Shown piece by piece: positions 27,457-36,352 of a stretch of 64,000 nucleotides of DNA. The notes under the pieces are model-generated. The model was given only the letters and a program-made list of their open reading frames with translations. It was not told the DNA's origin and did no database searches. Positions within the stretch are counted from its first letter, which is position 1, and every line of letters starts with the position of its first letter. Source of the DNA: Kosakonia quasisacchari (GTDB taxonomy: Bacteria > Pseudomonadota > Gammaproteobacteria > Enterobacterales > Enterobacteriaceae); contig NZ_SJOP01000008.1 in assembly GCF_004331415.1 (NCBI RefSeq), positions 62,001 through 126,000 of the forward strand, given 5' to 3'. The position numbers and the translations under genes were made by a program.

Positions 27457-28221
27457 TTAGTCGTGGTTGGTAGATGCTTGTTCCAGTTCATCCAGGGTAC
27501 GGAACAGAAACATTTCCCGATTTTTCGCATCAAACGGAACGGGAACATGGTTTCTCGTCACCGTCCTGATGCTGCCAAACAGCCTGATCAGCGATTCTTT
27601 CGTTTTATCATCCGGCATAACATACATCGCATAGTGCCAGCGTCCGGCGTCGCTGGCGGCCAGATGGCTGTTAATGATGCTGATGTAGCGGGCGCGGGTT
27701 TTCAGCGAGCGCTCTGTTTCCACCGCAACGATGGCACCGCTGCTTAAGGTAATAATGCCGTCCGGTCGGTGCCGGACACCGGGATGCCGTGCCATAAACG
27801 CCCCCCGGTCGCCGTTCAGCCAGCCTGTGCCGCCTTTTTCCTCAAGGGCGATCCTGACCCGCTGGTTTAACAGGCGATGCTCCAGCGTCCAGTATTTGAG
27901 CCTTCCCGGCTCAAAATAGGTGGGAAAAACCGGGTCATCCGCGTTAACCACCCTTGCCAGACCTGGCATGGTGATCCCCCACAATGCCTTTGTCCCGGTC
28001 AGTACCGGATATTCATGTTTACTCAGAAATCCCAGCACCACCGCTCTATTAAGCAGGTTATACATCGCATGGTTATGTCTTCCTTTATAGCCGACAACTT
28101 TTTTTAAGGTATGGAAATCAGAAAATGTTTCTTCCTTAAGAAAACTCAGTAATGTCTCCATTCTCCGGTTTGCGGCTTCATTTCTTTCAGCAACATTATG
28201 AATAAGCATTAATGGCCTCAC
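27457..28221 (-). CDS. mobC: MobC, MOBC-family relaxase / replication-relaxation protein
   Basis: A 254-aa protein resembling MobC of CloDF13 and of ICEKp-type elements. The N-terminal part is a winged-helix (TLLSFLKEETFSDFHTLKKV). The C-terminal part has a restriction-endonuclease-like pattern, PDGIITLSSGAIVAVETERS, of the Replic_Relax family. In CloDF13, MobC nicks oriT in place of a classical HUH relaxase. The GTG start at 28221 overlaps the mobB stop by 4 bp; an ATG four codons later is possible. With mobB and the hairpin region beyond it, this is the DNA-processing module of the conjugative element. Confidence 0.8.
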   Translation of the reverse strand: MRPLMLIHNVAERNEAANRRMETLLSFLKEETFSDFHTLKKVVGYKGRHNHAMYNLLNRAVVLGFLSKHEYPVLTGTKALWGITMPGLARVVNADDPVFPTYFEPGRLKYWTLEHRLLNQRVRIALEEKGGTGWLNGDRGAFMARHPGVRHRPDGIITLSSGAIVAVETERSLKTRARYISIINSHLAASDAGRWHYAMYVMPDDKTKESLIRLFGSIRTVTRNHVPVPFDAKNREMFLFRTLDELEQASTNHD

Positions 28222-29954
28222 AGGTTAATGGAAGGTTTGTGAGTCTGATTGTTTTTTCCGGTATACAGCGGGTTTTTATGCTCAAACGAAAGCAGGTCGA
28301 TATATTGCTTTTTTGCCGGTATGTGGAATAGTTTGGTTGCCTTCGCCAGATCATTCTGGGTAAAAACAAAACCAACAAATTTGGGCAGGTTAAGCAACAT
28401 GTTGTTGTCTATATAATATCGTTCAGCCTGACGGATCATCCTGTCCGTTTCCATCTTCTCCGTCAGGGAGATATCCGTTTTCACTTTCCTCATTTCATCG
28501 TCTACAAGAATAGAACCGGTCATCCTTGCCACCCAGTCGGCGGTATCCGGATCGCGAAGGCGATAAACCAGCATAAATTTGCAGTTCTCAATCACCGAAC
28601 CGGCAACGGCATCGCCATCCAGATCTGCCGGACAGTCATATAAATCTTTAACCGACTGGTGGGCCATGATGATATGTACACCTTTATCCCTCGCTGCGCC
28701 AAGTCCTTCAAGCGCAGGGCGGGAAAGGTGATACTTGAGTTCATCCAGGAAAATAGCGACCGGACGAGGTTTGCCTTTTATCCGGTCACGCGTTTCGGCT
28801 ATCTGAATCAGACGGGTTAAAATCATTCGCTGAGCCGATATGATTTTCTGATTACGCATCGAGCCGATGATGTAGCAGCATCCGCCTTCATCAAAAATGG
28901 TCTTTAAGGAAAATCCCTTATTGGCATTAATAGAGTTCACTAAAGCGATTTCCTCAAGCTCGCCATAAAAAGCAGGCACATCTTCACTGAGGGATTTCAC
29001 GAAGTCAGTGTTAAATAAATCACGTAACGTCATCCCCTTTTCATAAATAGCGGCGGTGTTTCTGGCTGCCCGGCGATCGGCTATACGATAAAAGTCTGCG
29101 CCTTCGCCTTTTTTCCCCAGGCTGAAACCGGCATTAAATAGCTCTTCTAGTTGCTCATGAGAAATATCGGCCAGTAAATCAAGCTGGAAATGAAGGTCAT
29201 TCAGGTTAATCAGGACAAACGGTTTCCCCGCTTTCTGGCAGGCTTCCCGCAGTACATGCGGGGCCCACTCATCATTTTTCGGATCTTCGACAAATACCCC
29301 TTCACCAGAAAGTATTGCCTGATAAAGTAAAACACAGGCGCTGACGCCTTTACCTGAACCGGTGGTGCCGATGAGGTCGGCGTGCTGGGTCTGAAATTCT
29401 TCGGGGGTGATATATTGAGGTTGGTCGTCTTTATCCAGCCCAATAAAAATACCTTTATTCAGGTCGATATAATCCAGCGGGTTATACGCAATACTGTCAG
29501 GTAATATGTCCCTGACTTCACGAACATCCGTTCTGATATTTCTTTCCAGTTTGCTTTTTTTAATCATACGGTGTTTCAGACTGTCAATTTCTCCGGCCAG
29601 TAATCTTCGGGCGGTAATATGAAAAACCAGACCGGCAAGCGTAAATCCAACCGTCAGTATCCAGAGTGATAACCTGAGCAGAATGTCATTATCGAGCACT
29701 GTAAAGAAAAAACTCAGTCCCTGAATGGTCAGCGGTGACAGGGTGCCGGATATAAAAAAGAAGATGGACACACACGCCACCGACTTTAACCAGAAGGGGG
29801 CGTTTTTTCTTTCTTCACGTGGCAGATGAAAAATGAATGGCAGCGTCAGCCCGGCAAATATGGATAATATGACCGGGTTGTGTTGCAGCCAGAGCAGAAA
29901 AACAGAAAAGGCATCTGAAAAAGCGTTCAGCCTTTGCATCAGATGAGTTCCCAT
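28218..29954 (-). CDS. mobB: MobB, type IV coupling protein (VirD4/TraG-like)
   Basis: A 578-aa inner-membrane ATPase. Two hydrophobic segments in the first 125 residues are followed by a RecA-type ATPase domain with Walker A GTTGSGKG (about 200) and Walker B VAIFLDELKY (about 400), plus the TraD-type HIIMAHQSVKDLY segment. It recognises the relaxosome and passes DNA to the VirB channel. It is the first gene of the mobBC pair, preceded by GGAG at 9 nt, and begins 44 bp from the first inverted repeat of the oriT-like region. Confidence 0.88.
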   Translation of the reverse strand: MGTHLMQRLNAFSDAFSVFLLWLQHNPVILSIFAGLTLPFIFHLPREERKNAPFWLKSVACVSIFFFISGTLSPLTIQGLSFFFTVLDNDILLRLSLWILTVGFTLAGLVFHITARRLLAGEIDSLKHRMIKKSKLERNIRTDVREVRDILPDSIAYNPLDYIDLNKGIFIGLDKDDQPQYITPEEFQTQHADLIGTTGSGKGVSACVLLYQAILSGEGVFVEDPKNDEWAPHVLREACQKAGKPFVLINLNDLHFQLDLLADISHEQLEELFNAGFSLGKKGEGADFYRIADRRAARNTAAIYEKGMTLRDLFNTDFVKSLSEDVPAFYGELEEIALVNSINANKGFSLKTIFDEGGCCYIIGSMRNQKIISAQRMILTRLIQIAETRDRIKGKPRPVAIFLDELKYHLSRPALEGLGAARDKGVHIIMAHQSVKDLYDCPADLDGDAVAGSVIENCKFMLVYRLRDPDTADWVARMTGSILVDDEMRKVKTDISLTEKMETDRMIRQAERYYIDNNMLLNLPKFVGFVFTQNDLAKATKLFHIPAKKQYIDLLSFEHKNPLYTGKNNQTHKPSINL

Positions 29955-29997
29955 TGCAGTGATCTCCGGTCTGATTTCGATGTGACGGGCGCATCAT

Positions 29998-30060
29998 ATG
30001 GGCGTCACCGATGGACGTTACACCCCACGCCCCTACGCGACGCCCATCGGTGACGCCCAT
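29998..30060. repeat. 17-bp perfect inverted repeat
   Basis: ATGGGCGTCACCGATGG at 29998-30014 is perfectly repeated in inverse at 30044-30060, separated by 29 bp. It is placed 44 bp upstream of the mobB start. Confidence 0.95.
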
Positions 30061-30292
30061 AAAAGGACGAAAAACACTGAACGCTTCCGGCGCTCATGCC
30101 CGTTATCCGCGCTTTCAGAAAACAGCCGACCAGTGGTCGTCCGTCCCTTGAAACGCCCGCATGACGGGCAACGTCGTGTGCCATGACGTTCGGGCTGGAC
30201 GCCCTTACTGCCTGTCACATGGGGGTAATGTCGTGGCTGGACGCCCCCGCCAAAACCCCCAGGGTCAAAGGCGGCACACCGTCGCACGCTAC

Positions 30293-30384
30293 GCGCGACC
30301 AACCCCTTTAAGACGCGCGTTTCGCCTGTTTTTTCTCGCAGGCTCCAAAAAACGGGAACGCTGCTTTAAAGGGGTTGGTCGCGC
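30293..30384. repeat. 19-bp perfect inverted repeat
   Basis: GCGCGACCAACCCCTTTAA at 30293-30311 is repeated in inverse at 30366-30384, with a 54-bp spacer. A second pair, GCACACCGTC (30274-30283) and GACGGTGTGC (30431-30440), encloses it. Confidence 0.95.
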
Positions 30385-30583
30385 CTGATCGGCAATATTC
30401 CCCGCTGGGGCGGGAAATATTACCTGGCTTGACGGTGTGCGGGGCAAGCCCCCCCAAATAAACCGCTGTCGTGGGCGACAGCTTTTCGCACGCTGGGGCG
30501 GCGAAATTTATTCGGCTCCCCCCGGCCTGCTCAATTCGCTTTGGGCGAATGTTCGCTGGTGGGCGCGGTGCCTGAAAATTAAT

Positions 30584-30658
30584 AATTTCTGCGAAATTGA
30601 ATTTTCTTTCCGCGCGCACTCGCTTATTTCACGGCTTAACAATTTCTCCGAAATTGAA
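30584..30658. repeat. Two copies of an AATTTC..GAAATTGAA box
   Basis: AATTTCTGCGAAATTGAA (30584-30601) and AATTTCTCCGAAATTGAA (30641-30658) are direct copies, 57 bp apart, each a dyad of 6-bp arms. This spacing and symmetry suggest a DNA-binding protein site, for example an accessory relaxosome protein or a repressor. Confidence 0.7.
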
Positions 30659-30734
30659 GCCAGAAATAAGCCAGCCTTAAACCCGACGTCTGTCAGTCTG
30701 TGGTATTGTACGGTACATTCTCAGTGTCTGAAAT

Positions 30735-31040
30735 TCACATCTGTTCGCGAACTATTTCAGCCCGGCATTCCTGTTCAGCGTTTAATGCCGCACGGTACGT
30801 TTCATCATCGACCTTCGCTCCCTGACTTTCGGCATATCGCCTGAGCTTGCCTGCGTCCTGTTCATTAAGCTGTGAGAGATGATGCCGCAATAAACCGATA
30901 AACCGGCTTTCATATATCTCATAATAAAGCCCGCATCCCCGACAGGCTTCTTTCGACAGAGAATCATAGATACACGTGACCGATATTCTGTCCTGATGCA
31001 TTGAATGGATGTTGGAAATAAACAGGTCTTCTTTATCCAC
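30735..31040 (-). CDS. Hypothetical 101-aa protein at the end of the T4SS operon
   Basis: A soluble protein with a C-x2-C pair (EACRGCGLYYE) and a C-terminal region rich in Glu and Arg (YAESQGAKVDDETYRAALNA). The frame is open further upstream to a TTG at 31109, but the GTG at 31040 has GGAG 8 nt before it and leaves a normal gap to the KikA-like gene. I do not recognise the family. The position, last in the virB operon beside the oriT-like region, suggests a transfer accessory role. Confidence 0.55.
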   Translation of the reverse strand: MDKEDLFISNIHSMHQDRISVTCIYDSLSKEACRGCGLYYEIYESRFIGLLRHHLSQLNEQDAGKLRRYAESQGAKVDDETYRAALNAEQECRAEIVREQM

Positions 31041-31089
31041 TTTTATTTCTCCATGCAGGAAATGTATTAAAATAATGGTCGGAGTTTTA

Positions 31090-31392
31090 TTACCCTCTGA
31101 GTCTGCCAAATCTGGACAGGATTTTATTTACTGCCTCCGGGTCGGCACTGGCGCATTCCCCCAGGAAAGCTTTTCTGGCATTGAGCGTATGATTGGGTAA
31201 AAATCCGTGCCGGTTCTTTTTGACGATATTAAAGAAAGCACGTTCAGCAAAATGGCATTCGCTTCCTCCACTGGTTCCGGTTGATTTACCGTACATACAA
31301 AGCACGACTTCGCACGGCTCGGCCGCGAAAGAATAAACAGGTGACCCGGCAGCAACGCAAAGCATTGCCACCGCAATAGCGGAATATTTCAT
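31090..31392 (-). CDS. TrbM/KikA/MpfK-family conjugal transfer protein
   Basis: A 100-aa exported protein. A signal peptide (MKYSAIAVAMLCVAAGSPVY) is followed by AAEPCEVVLCMYGKSTGTSGG and SECHFAERAFF, the Cys-rich signature of the KikA/TrbM family found in IncN, IncP and ICE transfer operons. AAGGG lies 8 nt upstream. These periplasmic proteins assist mating-pair formation; their exact role is not defined. Confidence 0.82.
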   Translation of the reverse strand: MKYSAIAVAMLCVAAGSPVYSFAAEPCEVVLCMYGKSTGTSGGSECHFAERAFFNIVKKNRHGFLPNHTLNARKAFLGECASADPEAVNKILSRFGRLRG

Positions 31393-31440
31393 GATGACGC
31401 CCTTACCGTAAGGTGAATTTCAGTATGTAAGGAGGATAAT

Positions 31441-31839
31441 TTAATGCGAAAAATAAATGTGAGTGTTGCTGCATGTCAGGCAGCCAGTGACAAATTGATA
31501 TTCAATAACGCCTTTTGCGCCATATCGACGCAGCCAGTTTTTTGCAGTAAAGAAATCTGCGCCTGTTGGCACAGCAACAACAATACGCGCCGAGTGGGCG
31601 ACAGCGTAAAATACAGCGGGCGTCCAGCGTGTCTCATTAAAATTACGTGCGTGAATGGACAATAACCAATTATCTTTCACGACTGGAGAAGAAATAATGG
31701 CCTGGTTATCACGCCATTGCGGTAAACCGGTATTGACTGACTGGCCCGGTTTATTCCATTCAACAGGAACCGGTGGCGGGGGTGAAGCACAGCCGGAAAG
31801 TACCAGCGAGAATAGCAGCATTTTGATAACCTTTATCAT
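31441..31839 (-). CDS. Cag12-family lipoprotein of the T4SS
   Basis: A 132-aa lipoprotein with signal peptide and lipobox LSGC (cysteine at about residue 17), followed by a Pro-rich SPPPPVPVEWNKP. The rest matches the Cag12 family of T4SS-associated proteins (DNWLLSIHARNFNETRWTPA). Its start overlaps the virB11 stop by 4 bp (ATGA), so it is co-translated with the secretion genes. It is expected in the outer-membrane part of the channel. Confidence 0.75.
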   Translation of the reverse strand: MIKVIKMLLFSLVLSGCASPPPPVPVEWNKPGQSVNTGLPQWRDNQAIISSPVVKDNWLLSIHARNFNETRWTPAVFYAVAHSARIVVAVPTGADFFTAKNWLRRYGAKGVIEYQFVTGCLTCSNTHIYFSH

Positions 31840-32855
31840 GCTTTCATCTCCTCAAAAAAGGCACTGCGGTGCAGTGGCCGGAAATAAATATCATTCATCC
31901 GGCGCACATAACCGTCCAGGTCGATACTCACGATAACGTCCAGACTGTCCAGCACCTTGCGTAACATAAAGGCGTAAGGCAGTCGGGCGCACTGCGGATT
32001 TTCATAGCATCGGGTAATAAACCCGTCCACGGCTTCCATTGCTGAACCGGCATGAATGGATGTCATGCTGCCTTCATGGCCGGAGCCGGTTATTTTGAGA
32101 AAATCCCAGGCTTCGCCGCCGCGCACTTCCGTTAATAATATCCGGTCGGGATTCATGCGGTAATTCCAGCGCAGGAGGCTGGCGGGCGTCACAACTGATC
32201 CTTTTTCGTCTGCCGATTCGGACGGATAGAAAAGATGGACGTAGTTTTTATGAATAAAGAAGGTAATTTCCGGATTATCTTCAAGGGTTGTGATACGCAG
32301 GCTGCGGGGAATAAAACCAATCAGCATTTTCATATAGGTGGTTTTTCCGGTACTGGTTTCCCCGGCCACTGCAATGGTTTTACCGTACTCCACGCACTTC
32401 TCCATAAAGCGCGGAATATCTTTTGCGTTATATAAGGTCAATAATTCCTGATCGTGCGTCTGCGTTTTTTCTGTACCCGTCACCCGGTTATAAAACCCGG
32501 CGTCGATGTAGTCCTGATGCGTGATCTGGACCTGTGAGGGCTTACGCAGCGTCATGGACACCGTGTCACGCTCGCAGGCCGGGGGAACGATGACCTGACA
32601 GCGTTCGCCGGATTCCAGCGTGGCCGACAGCCCCGGCTTGATATCTTCGATATTGTCGCCGTGATGCTTCGCCAGGCATCTGGCGAAGTTATAGCAGCTC
32701 TCGTAATCCAGCGGGACGGCGTGCTGTTCCCAGACTCCGTTAATTTTGGTGAATAGCTCGCCCGGACGATTAACGGCGATCTCCGTCAGTCCGGGACGCG
32801 CCAGAAAATCGCCAAAAAATCGCTGCTTATAGCGGTCGAGAGAGATGTTTTTCAT
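31836..32855 (-). CDS. virB11: VirB11 hexameric secretion ATPase
   Basis: A 339-aa cytoplasmic ATPase. Walker A GETSTGKTT is near residue 160, the Asp box and Walker B region follow (LTEVRGGEAWDFLK), and the His box SGHEGSMTSIHAGS is complete. The ATG at 32855 has AAGGA 6 nt upstream, so I use it rather than an upstream in-frame codon at 32894. It powers pilus assembly and substrate transfer with VirB4. The neighbouring plus-strand gene starts only 37 bp away in the opposite direction. Confidence 0.9.
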   Translation of the reverse strand: MKNISLDRYKQRFFGDFLARPGLTEIAVNRPGELFTKINGVWEQHAVPLDYESCYNFARCLAKHHGDNIEDIKPGLSATLESGERCQVIVPPACERDTVSMTLRKPSQVQITHQDYIDAGFYNRVTGTEKTQTHDQELLTLYNAKDIPRFMEKCVEYGKTIAVAGETSTGKTTYMKMLIGFIPRSLRITTLEDNPEITFFIHKNYVHLFYPSESADEKGSVVTPASLLRWNYRMNPDRILLTEVRGGEAWDFLKITGSGHEGSMTSIHAGSAMEAVDGFITRCYENPQCARLPYAFMLRKVLDSLDVIVSIDLDGYVRRMNDIYFRPLHRSAFFEEMKA

Positions 32856-32892
32856 GTGATATCCTTGTATCGGATAAATTTGTGGAGGGAGC

Positions 32893-33900
32893 ATGTCGAA
32901 GACGAAAGTACTGTTCGCTTATTGCCATGAACTCGGGCGTTGCTTGTCCATTGATGAAGCGCGAACGGAATTTTTTTCCAGAAAGCCGGATGAAAGAAAG
33001 CGGTTCACTTTTTCCTGTAGCGATCGCAACTGTAATGTCACCATTAGCGGCGTTAACTATCACGTCAAAGCCGAAGATGGGGAAAAATTCAAGGCTGCAC
33101 ATTTCCGTTCACCCCATCCTCACAAGTTCGGATGTGAATGGATCGAGTTCACCGAGGATGCCGATCAGGACAGACGTCCGGACGAATCAGAGGCTGATTT
33201 CACGGAAAGAAAAGCAAAGCAAAAGCTGACGGACTATATCAACTGCTTTGACCCTTCGATTGATGATCCTGATGGTGAGCCAGCCGATCCCGTTAAACTT
33301 GCTACTCATGCGCATGTTAAAAAACCTGTCGGGGATGATGATAAGTCCGGTACGGGTGAAGAGCCCCGCTGGAGTCGCTACACGCGAACCAACCAGCTTC
33401 AGCGACTGATCGATACATGGCAGGAAGCGAAAGAAACGCTGCCTCAGGATGAATTCAGGACGTTGAGACTGAGGATCATGCACCACGGTCAGGTCTATCT
33501 TCATGAATATATAACGCATATTCAGCGAGGATTGACTAACCCGTACGCGGGCGTCATCTATGGTGGTGGGACCCTAATGCATCGGTATGGGCGGGGCTTT
33601 CTTATTAATTTTTTTGATAAACATGAGGGTAAACCTGTTCGTCTGTATGTCAGTAAAGATCTGATGGCGAAAGGGCGGTTTGGTCATTATATCGATGAAA
33701 TTCTGGACACAGAAAACGTCAGATATTTCCGTATATTTCTGCTCAATCCGGTTGTTTATGAACGGGAAAATAGCGCAGGAAAATCCGTTATAAACCTTGA
33801 AATATCAAAGCTGCGTCAACTGGCGATTTACTACGAACTGAACTCCAGCAGGGAAGATGATTCTCCATCAACGGAGCAGGAGGGGGATAGTCCGGCATAG
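32893..33900 (+). CDS. Unknown 335-aa cargo protein embedded antisense in the T4SS operon
   Basis: A soluble protein with a strong ribosome site (GGAGGGAGC before ATG). The N-terminal 90 residues have paired cysteines and histidines (YCHELGRC, FSCSDRNCNV, HPHKFGCEW), a likely zinc-binding fold. The middle is acidic and charged. The C-terminal half (RTLRLRIMHHGQVYLHEYIT, then YAGVIYGGGTLMHRYGRGFL) looks globular and conserved, but I cannot name the family. It is read against the direction of all virB genes, between virB11 and virB10, and its 3' end overlaps the next gene by 70 bp. Cargo with a protective function is plausible; function unknown. Confidence 0.75.
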   Translation: MSKTKVLFAYCHELGRCLSIDEARTEFFSRKPDERKRFTFSCSDRNCNVTISGVNYHVKAEDGEKFKAAHFRSPHPHKFGCEWIEFTEDADQDRRPDESEADFTERKAKQKLTDYINCFDPSIDDPDGEPADPVKLATHAHVKKPVGDDDKSGTGEEPRWSRYTRTNQLQRLIDTWQEAKETLPQDEFRTLRLRIMHHGQVYLHEYITHIQRGLTNPYAGVIYGGGTLMHRYGRGFLINFFDKHEGKPVRLYVSKDLMAKGRFGHYIDEILDTENVRYFRIFLLNPVVYERENSAGKSVINLEISKLRQLAIYYELNSSREDDSPSTEQEGDSPA

Positions 33901-34217
33901 TGGGCTAATGTCGTCGCAAGAATGATAATATCGGTGAAGTCAGGCAGCGATATCTGCTTATGTGCCAGCCGGATATCGTCTGAGGAAAAAGGTGATGCAT
34001 CCAGAGGACCTTCACAGATGGTGAGGCAGAACGTTTGTCCTTCTCCTGAGTCAATGATGAGCTCTGTCAATGCGCTCCCGGCACGATAACATGTCATGAC
34101 TATTCTCCTGATCCCGGTAAGGTGTGACATTAAGTCGTTGACTACGGCATTGTTGTAATCGTCCCTTACGATGACGTCTGTCGCGGTGACGTCAAACAGA
34201 AACTTTCGATTATTCAC
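33831..34217 (-). CDS. Hypothetical 128-aa protein coupled to virB10
   Basis: The GTG start at 34217 lies within the end of virB10 (8-bp overlap), which favours translational coupling. The product is soluble with an acidic C-terminus (VDGESSSLLEFSS) and no recognised domain. Its 3' end overlaps the convergent plus-strand gene by 70 bp. It may be an element-specific accessory protein. I rate it as probably real because of the coupled start and full open frame. Confidence 0.5.
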   Translation of the reverse strand: MNNRKFLFDVTATDVIVRDDYNNAVVNDLMSHLTGIRRIVMTCYRAGSALTELIIDSGEGQTFCLTICEGPLDASPFSSDDIRLAHKQISLPDFTDIIILATTLAHYAGLSPSCSVDGESSSLLEFSS

Positions 34218-35427
34218 TCTTCATCCTCAGCGTATAGATGCCCGAAAAATCAATATCTTGGCCGGTGAGCAGGTTGATGATCTCACCCTGATTTTTGTAG
34301 AGGGTCGGCGGAATATTGATGCTGTTTTCCAGTGTGGTTCGCGCCATATCCGCCATCGCCTGACGGCTGTTTTCGGTATAGTCCGTGTTGCGATCTTTCT
34401 GACCGGCGCTGTTGGATGCCCATGCGCCAATGTCGGGGATCATGCCAACCAGTAACGCGCCACCGAATCGCTCCCTGAAATGCGAGTCGATCCAGCCGTC
34501 AACGCCCGCCTCGCCCAGTTCTCCGGCCGCGCGGGTATCGACCAGCGGAATATCAAGATAAGGGGGCTGACGGGTACGTAGTTTGGTGATGATGAGGAAG
34601 GCGCGCCCCTGACCGTGCGTCATTCCGGATACTGTGCCTGTCTGGTAAATGCCCGTGGCGGTGGTCCCTTTTTCAATCAGCTTCGTATTACCGCTGGCGC
34701 TCCAGATATCTTCGGCGATCGTGCAGCGGATTTTCCCCGCCCGGTCTGAGACAAAGCGGTAATCCAGCGAACAGGGAATGGCGGTATTTTCTGGCACGTA
34801 CAGATCCGGGTTATAAGGAATACGCCGGACCGCTGCCGGGGACGGTTCCGGCTGTGGTGACGTTGTGTCTGGCTGCTGTCCGGCAGAGGCCACCTGCGTC
34901 ATTTCCTGCTGCCGGGTCCGGACCGGGTTTCGGGCGGCAGCGGCAGAGCTATCCTGGCGAATCAGAAAACGCGCTTTGTCCAGTTCCGGCAGCGTCTCCG
35001 GCCCGGTGACTGTCGTACTGCGCGGGCTGTTGTCCGCCGGTTCCGGCGCTTCGGCTCCGGTATTGTGCGTCCCCAGATCGGTACGCTGCCGGTAATTGGT
35101 CCTGTTCGGCTGTGGCGCTGCATCCTGCCGCTTTTCCTCACCGGGTTGCCAGAGAAGATTGCGGTATACCCAGTTGCCCGCCCACGCCAGAACAATCAGC
35201 GCCACGGCGGCGAGTGTCAGAAACGCGGTGGCTTTCCCGCGCCTGCGCTTTTTCAGTTTGTTGATAGCGGGTTGTACCGGATCACTTTCTTCATCGTCCT
35301 GCGCGGTGAAAAGCGCCGCTTCCCGCCTTGCACGGGCTTCGCGCTCCAGCGCGGCAATATCGTCATCCGTCTGCGCCGGAGAAGACCGGTCCCCGTCAGA
35401 CACAGGATGCGGAAGTTCGTCGTTCAT
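34210..35427 (-). CDS. virB10: VirB10, inner-to-outer membrane scaffold
   Basis: A 405-aa protein with a cytoplasmic acidic N-terminus, one transmembrane helix (about residues 67-88), a Pro-rich periplasmic linker and the C-terminal VirB10/TrbI beta-barrel domain (NTAIPCSLDYRFVSDRAGKI, then KGTTATGIYQTGTVSGMTHG, and YTENSRQAMADMARTTLENS). The ATG at 35427 has AGGAG at normal distance; the ATG two codons upstream is too close to it. It spans both membranes and links the ATPases to the outer-membrane pore. Confidence 0.9.
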   Translation of the reverse strand: MNDELPHPVSDGDRSSPAQTDDDIAALEREARARREAALFTAQDDEESDPVQPAINKLKKRRRGKATAFLTLAAVALIVLAWAGNWVYRNLLWQPGEEKRQDAAPQPNRTNYRQRTDLGTHNTGAEAPEPADNSPRSTTVTGPETLPELDKARFLIRQDSSAAAARNPVRTRQQEMTQVASAGQQPDTTSPQPEPSPAAVRRIPYNPDLYVPENTAIPCSLDYRFVSDRAGKIRCTIAEDIWSASGNTKLIEKGTTATGIYQTGTVSGMTHGQGRAFLIITKLRTRQPPYLDIPLVDTRAAGELGEAGVDGWIDSHFRERFGGALLVGMIPDIGAWASNSAGQKDRNTDYTENSRQAMADMARTTLENSINIPPTLYKNQGEIINLLTGQDIDFSGIYTLRMKSE

Positions 35428-35446
35428 CTGCATGACTCCTCAGTTA

Positions 35447-36352
35447 TCAGTGGGTTGTGGAATTTTCCACTCGTTCGACCTGCGGGGAAACCGTGGTGCC
35501 CTCAGCCGCCTGGACCCTGCCGAAACCGCGATTTTCCAGGCCGACCACGGCATTACCGGAACGCAGAACCAGACGGGGCGTGACCTCCTGAATGACCAGT
35601 ACGGTGAAGTTGCCTTTTCTGCGGACGCTGCTGTTAACCACATGCTCCTGTCCGTTCAGCGCTTTCGTCACGGAGGGAATGAATTTTGCCGGGGAGAAAC
35701 CCACGAACGTAAAGCGGCCATCGTCATACGCGAAATCCGGGACAATCCATGCGCTGTCGCTTCCTGGGTATTTGAGGTAGTCCCAGTTGCGCGGTGTCTG
35801 CGCGGCATTCAGGGCCTGCTGAATGTCGGCCTGCTGCTGTTTTTGTTCCCGCTCCAGCACTCTGGCCGCTGTCTCGCGGCTGGCCTTGTCCCTGTCTTCG
35901 CCCGGATAGCGGTAACTCACCTGAAAGGCGGGCTGCTGCGGTGATTTATCATCGATGACGTTCAGCTCGATGTTGTATAAACGCCGGGTGGTAACGACCA
36001 GCAGGTTTGTGTGCCAGTCCCGGCTGTTTGGCGGGATGACCACCTGCGTGGTATTACCGTCTGCGCCGGGCGTGCCCTGAACCAGCGCCACCGGGCGGAC
36101 ATTGACCCGGTTGGCGTCCGGCGTGGCTTCCCACGCCTCCTCAAAACCGGGTCTGGCGCTGATAACTGCCTCGTCGCTGTCAAAGACCAGCGTGGTCATG
36201 AAACCGGGCCGGGTACTGACAACGGTGACGTTAAGCGGGTTATAGACAACCTGCTGAAGGCGGGCATCAAAGCGGCTCGCCTGCGGGATGGCGGCACTCC
36301 ATGCCGTACCGCACATCATCAGCGCCAGCACAATAAGAATGATGCTCTTCAT
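35447..36352 (-). CDS. virB9: VirB9, outer-membrane core component
   Basis: A 301-aa periplasmic protein with a signal peptide (MKSIILIVLALMMCGTAWSA) and the CagX/VirB9 domain: an N-terminal beta part (VYNPLNVTVVSTRPGFMTTL) and the C-terminal part (WIVPDFAYDDGRFTFVGFSP, and VLRSGNAVVGLENRGF). A helical linker lies near residues 165-195. It forms the outer ring of the channel with VirB7 and VirB10. Its start overlaps the virB8 stop. Confidence 0.9.
   Translation of the reverse strand: MKSIILIVLALMMCGTAWSAAIPQASRFDARLQQVVYNPLNVTVVSTRPGFMTTLVFDSDEAVISARPGFEEAWEATPDANRVNVRPVALVQGTPGADGNTTQVVIPPNSRDWHTNLLVVTTRRLYNIELNVIDDKSPQQPAFQVSYRYPGEDRDKASRETAARVLEREQKQQQADIQQALNAAQTPRNWDYLKYPGSDSAWIVPDFAYDDGRFTFVGFSPAKFIPSVTKALNGQEHVVNSSVRRKGNFTVLVIQEVTPRLVLRSGNAVVGLENRGFGRVQAAEGTTVSPQVERVENSTTH

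Larger units (their letters stand above)
29955..30734. other. Non-coding, hairpin-rich region: candidate oriT of the conjugative element
   Basis: There is no convincing gene in 780 bp between mobB and the small gene at 30735. The region contains a 17-bp perfect inverted repeat (29998-30060), a 19-bp perfect inverted repeat (30293-30384) inside a wider 10-bp pair (30274-30283 and 30431-30440), a 12-bp direct repeat GGCTGGACGCCC (30193-30204 and 30235-30246), and paired AATTTC/GAAATT boxes near 30.6 kb. In MOBC elements the transfer origin lies just upstream of mobB, so position and structure both fit oriT. The nick site cannot be placed by eye. Confidence 0.6.
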
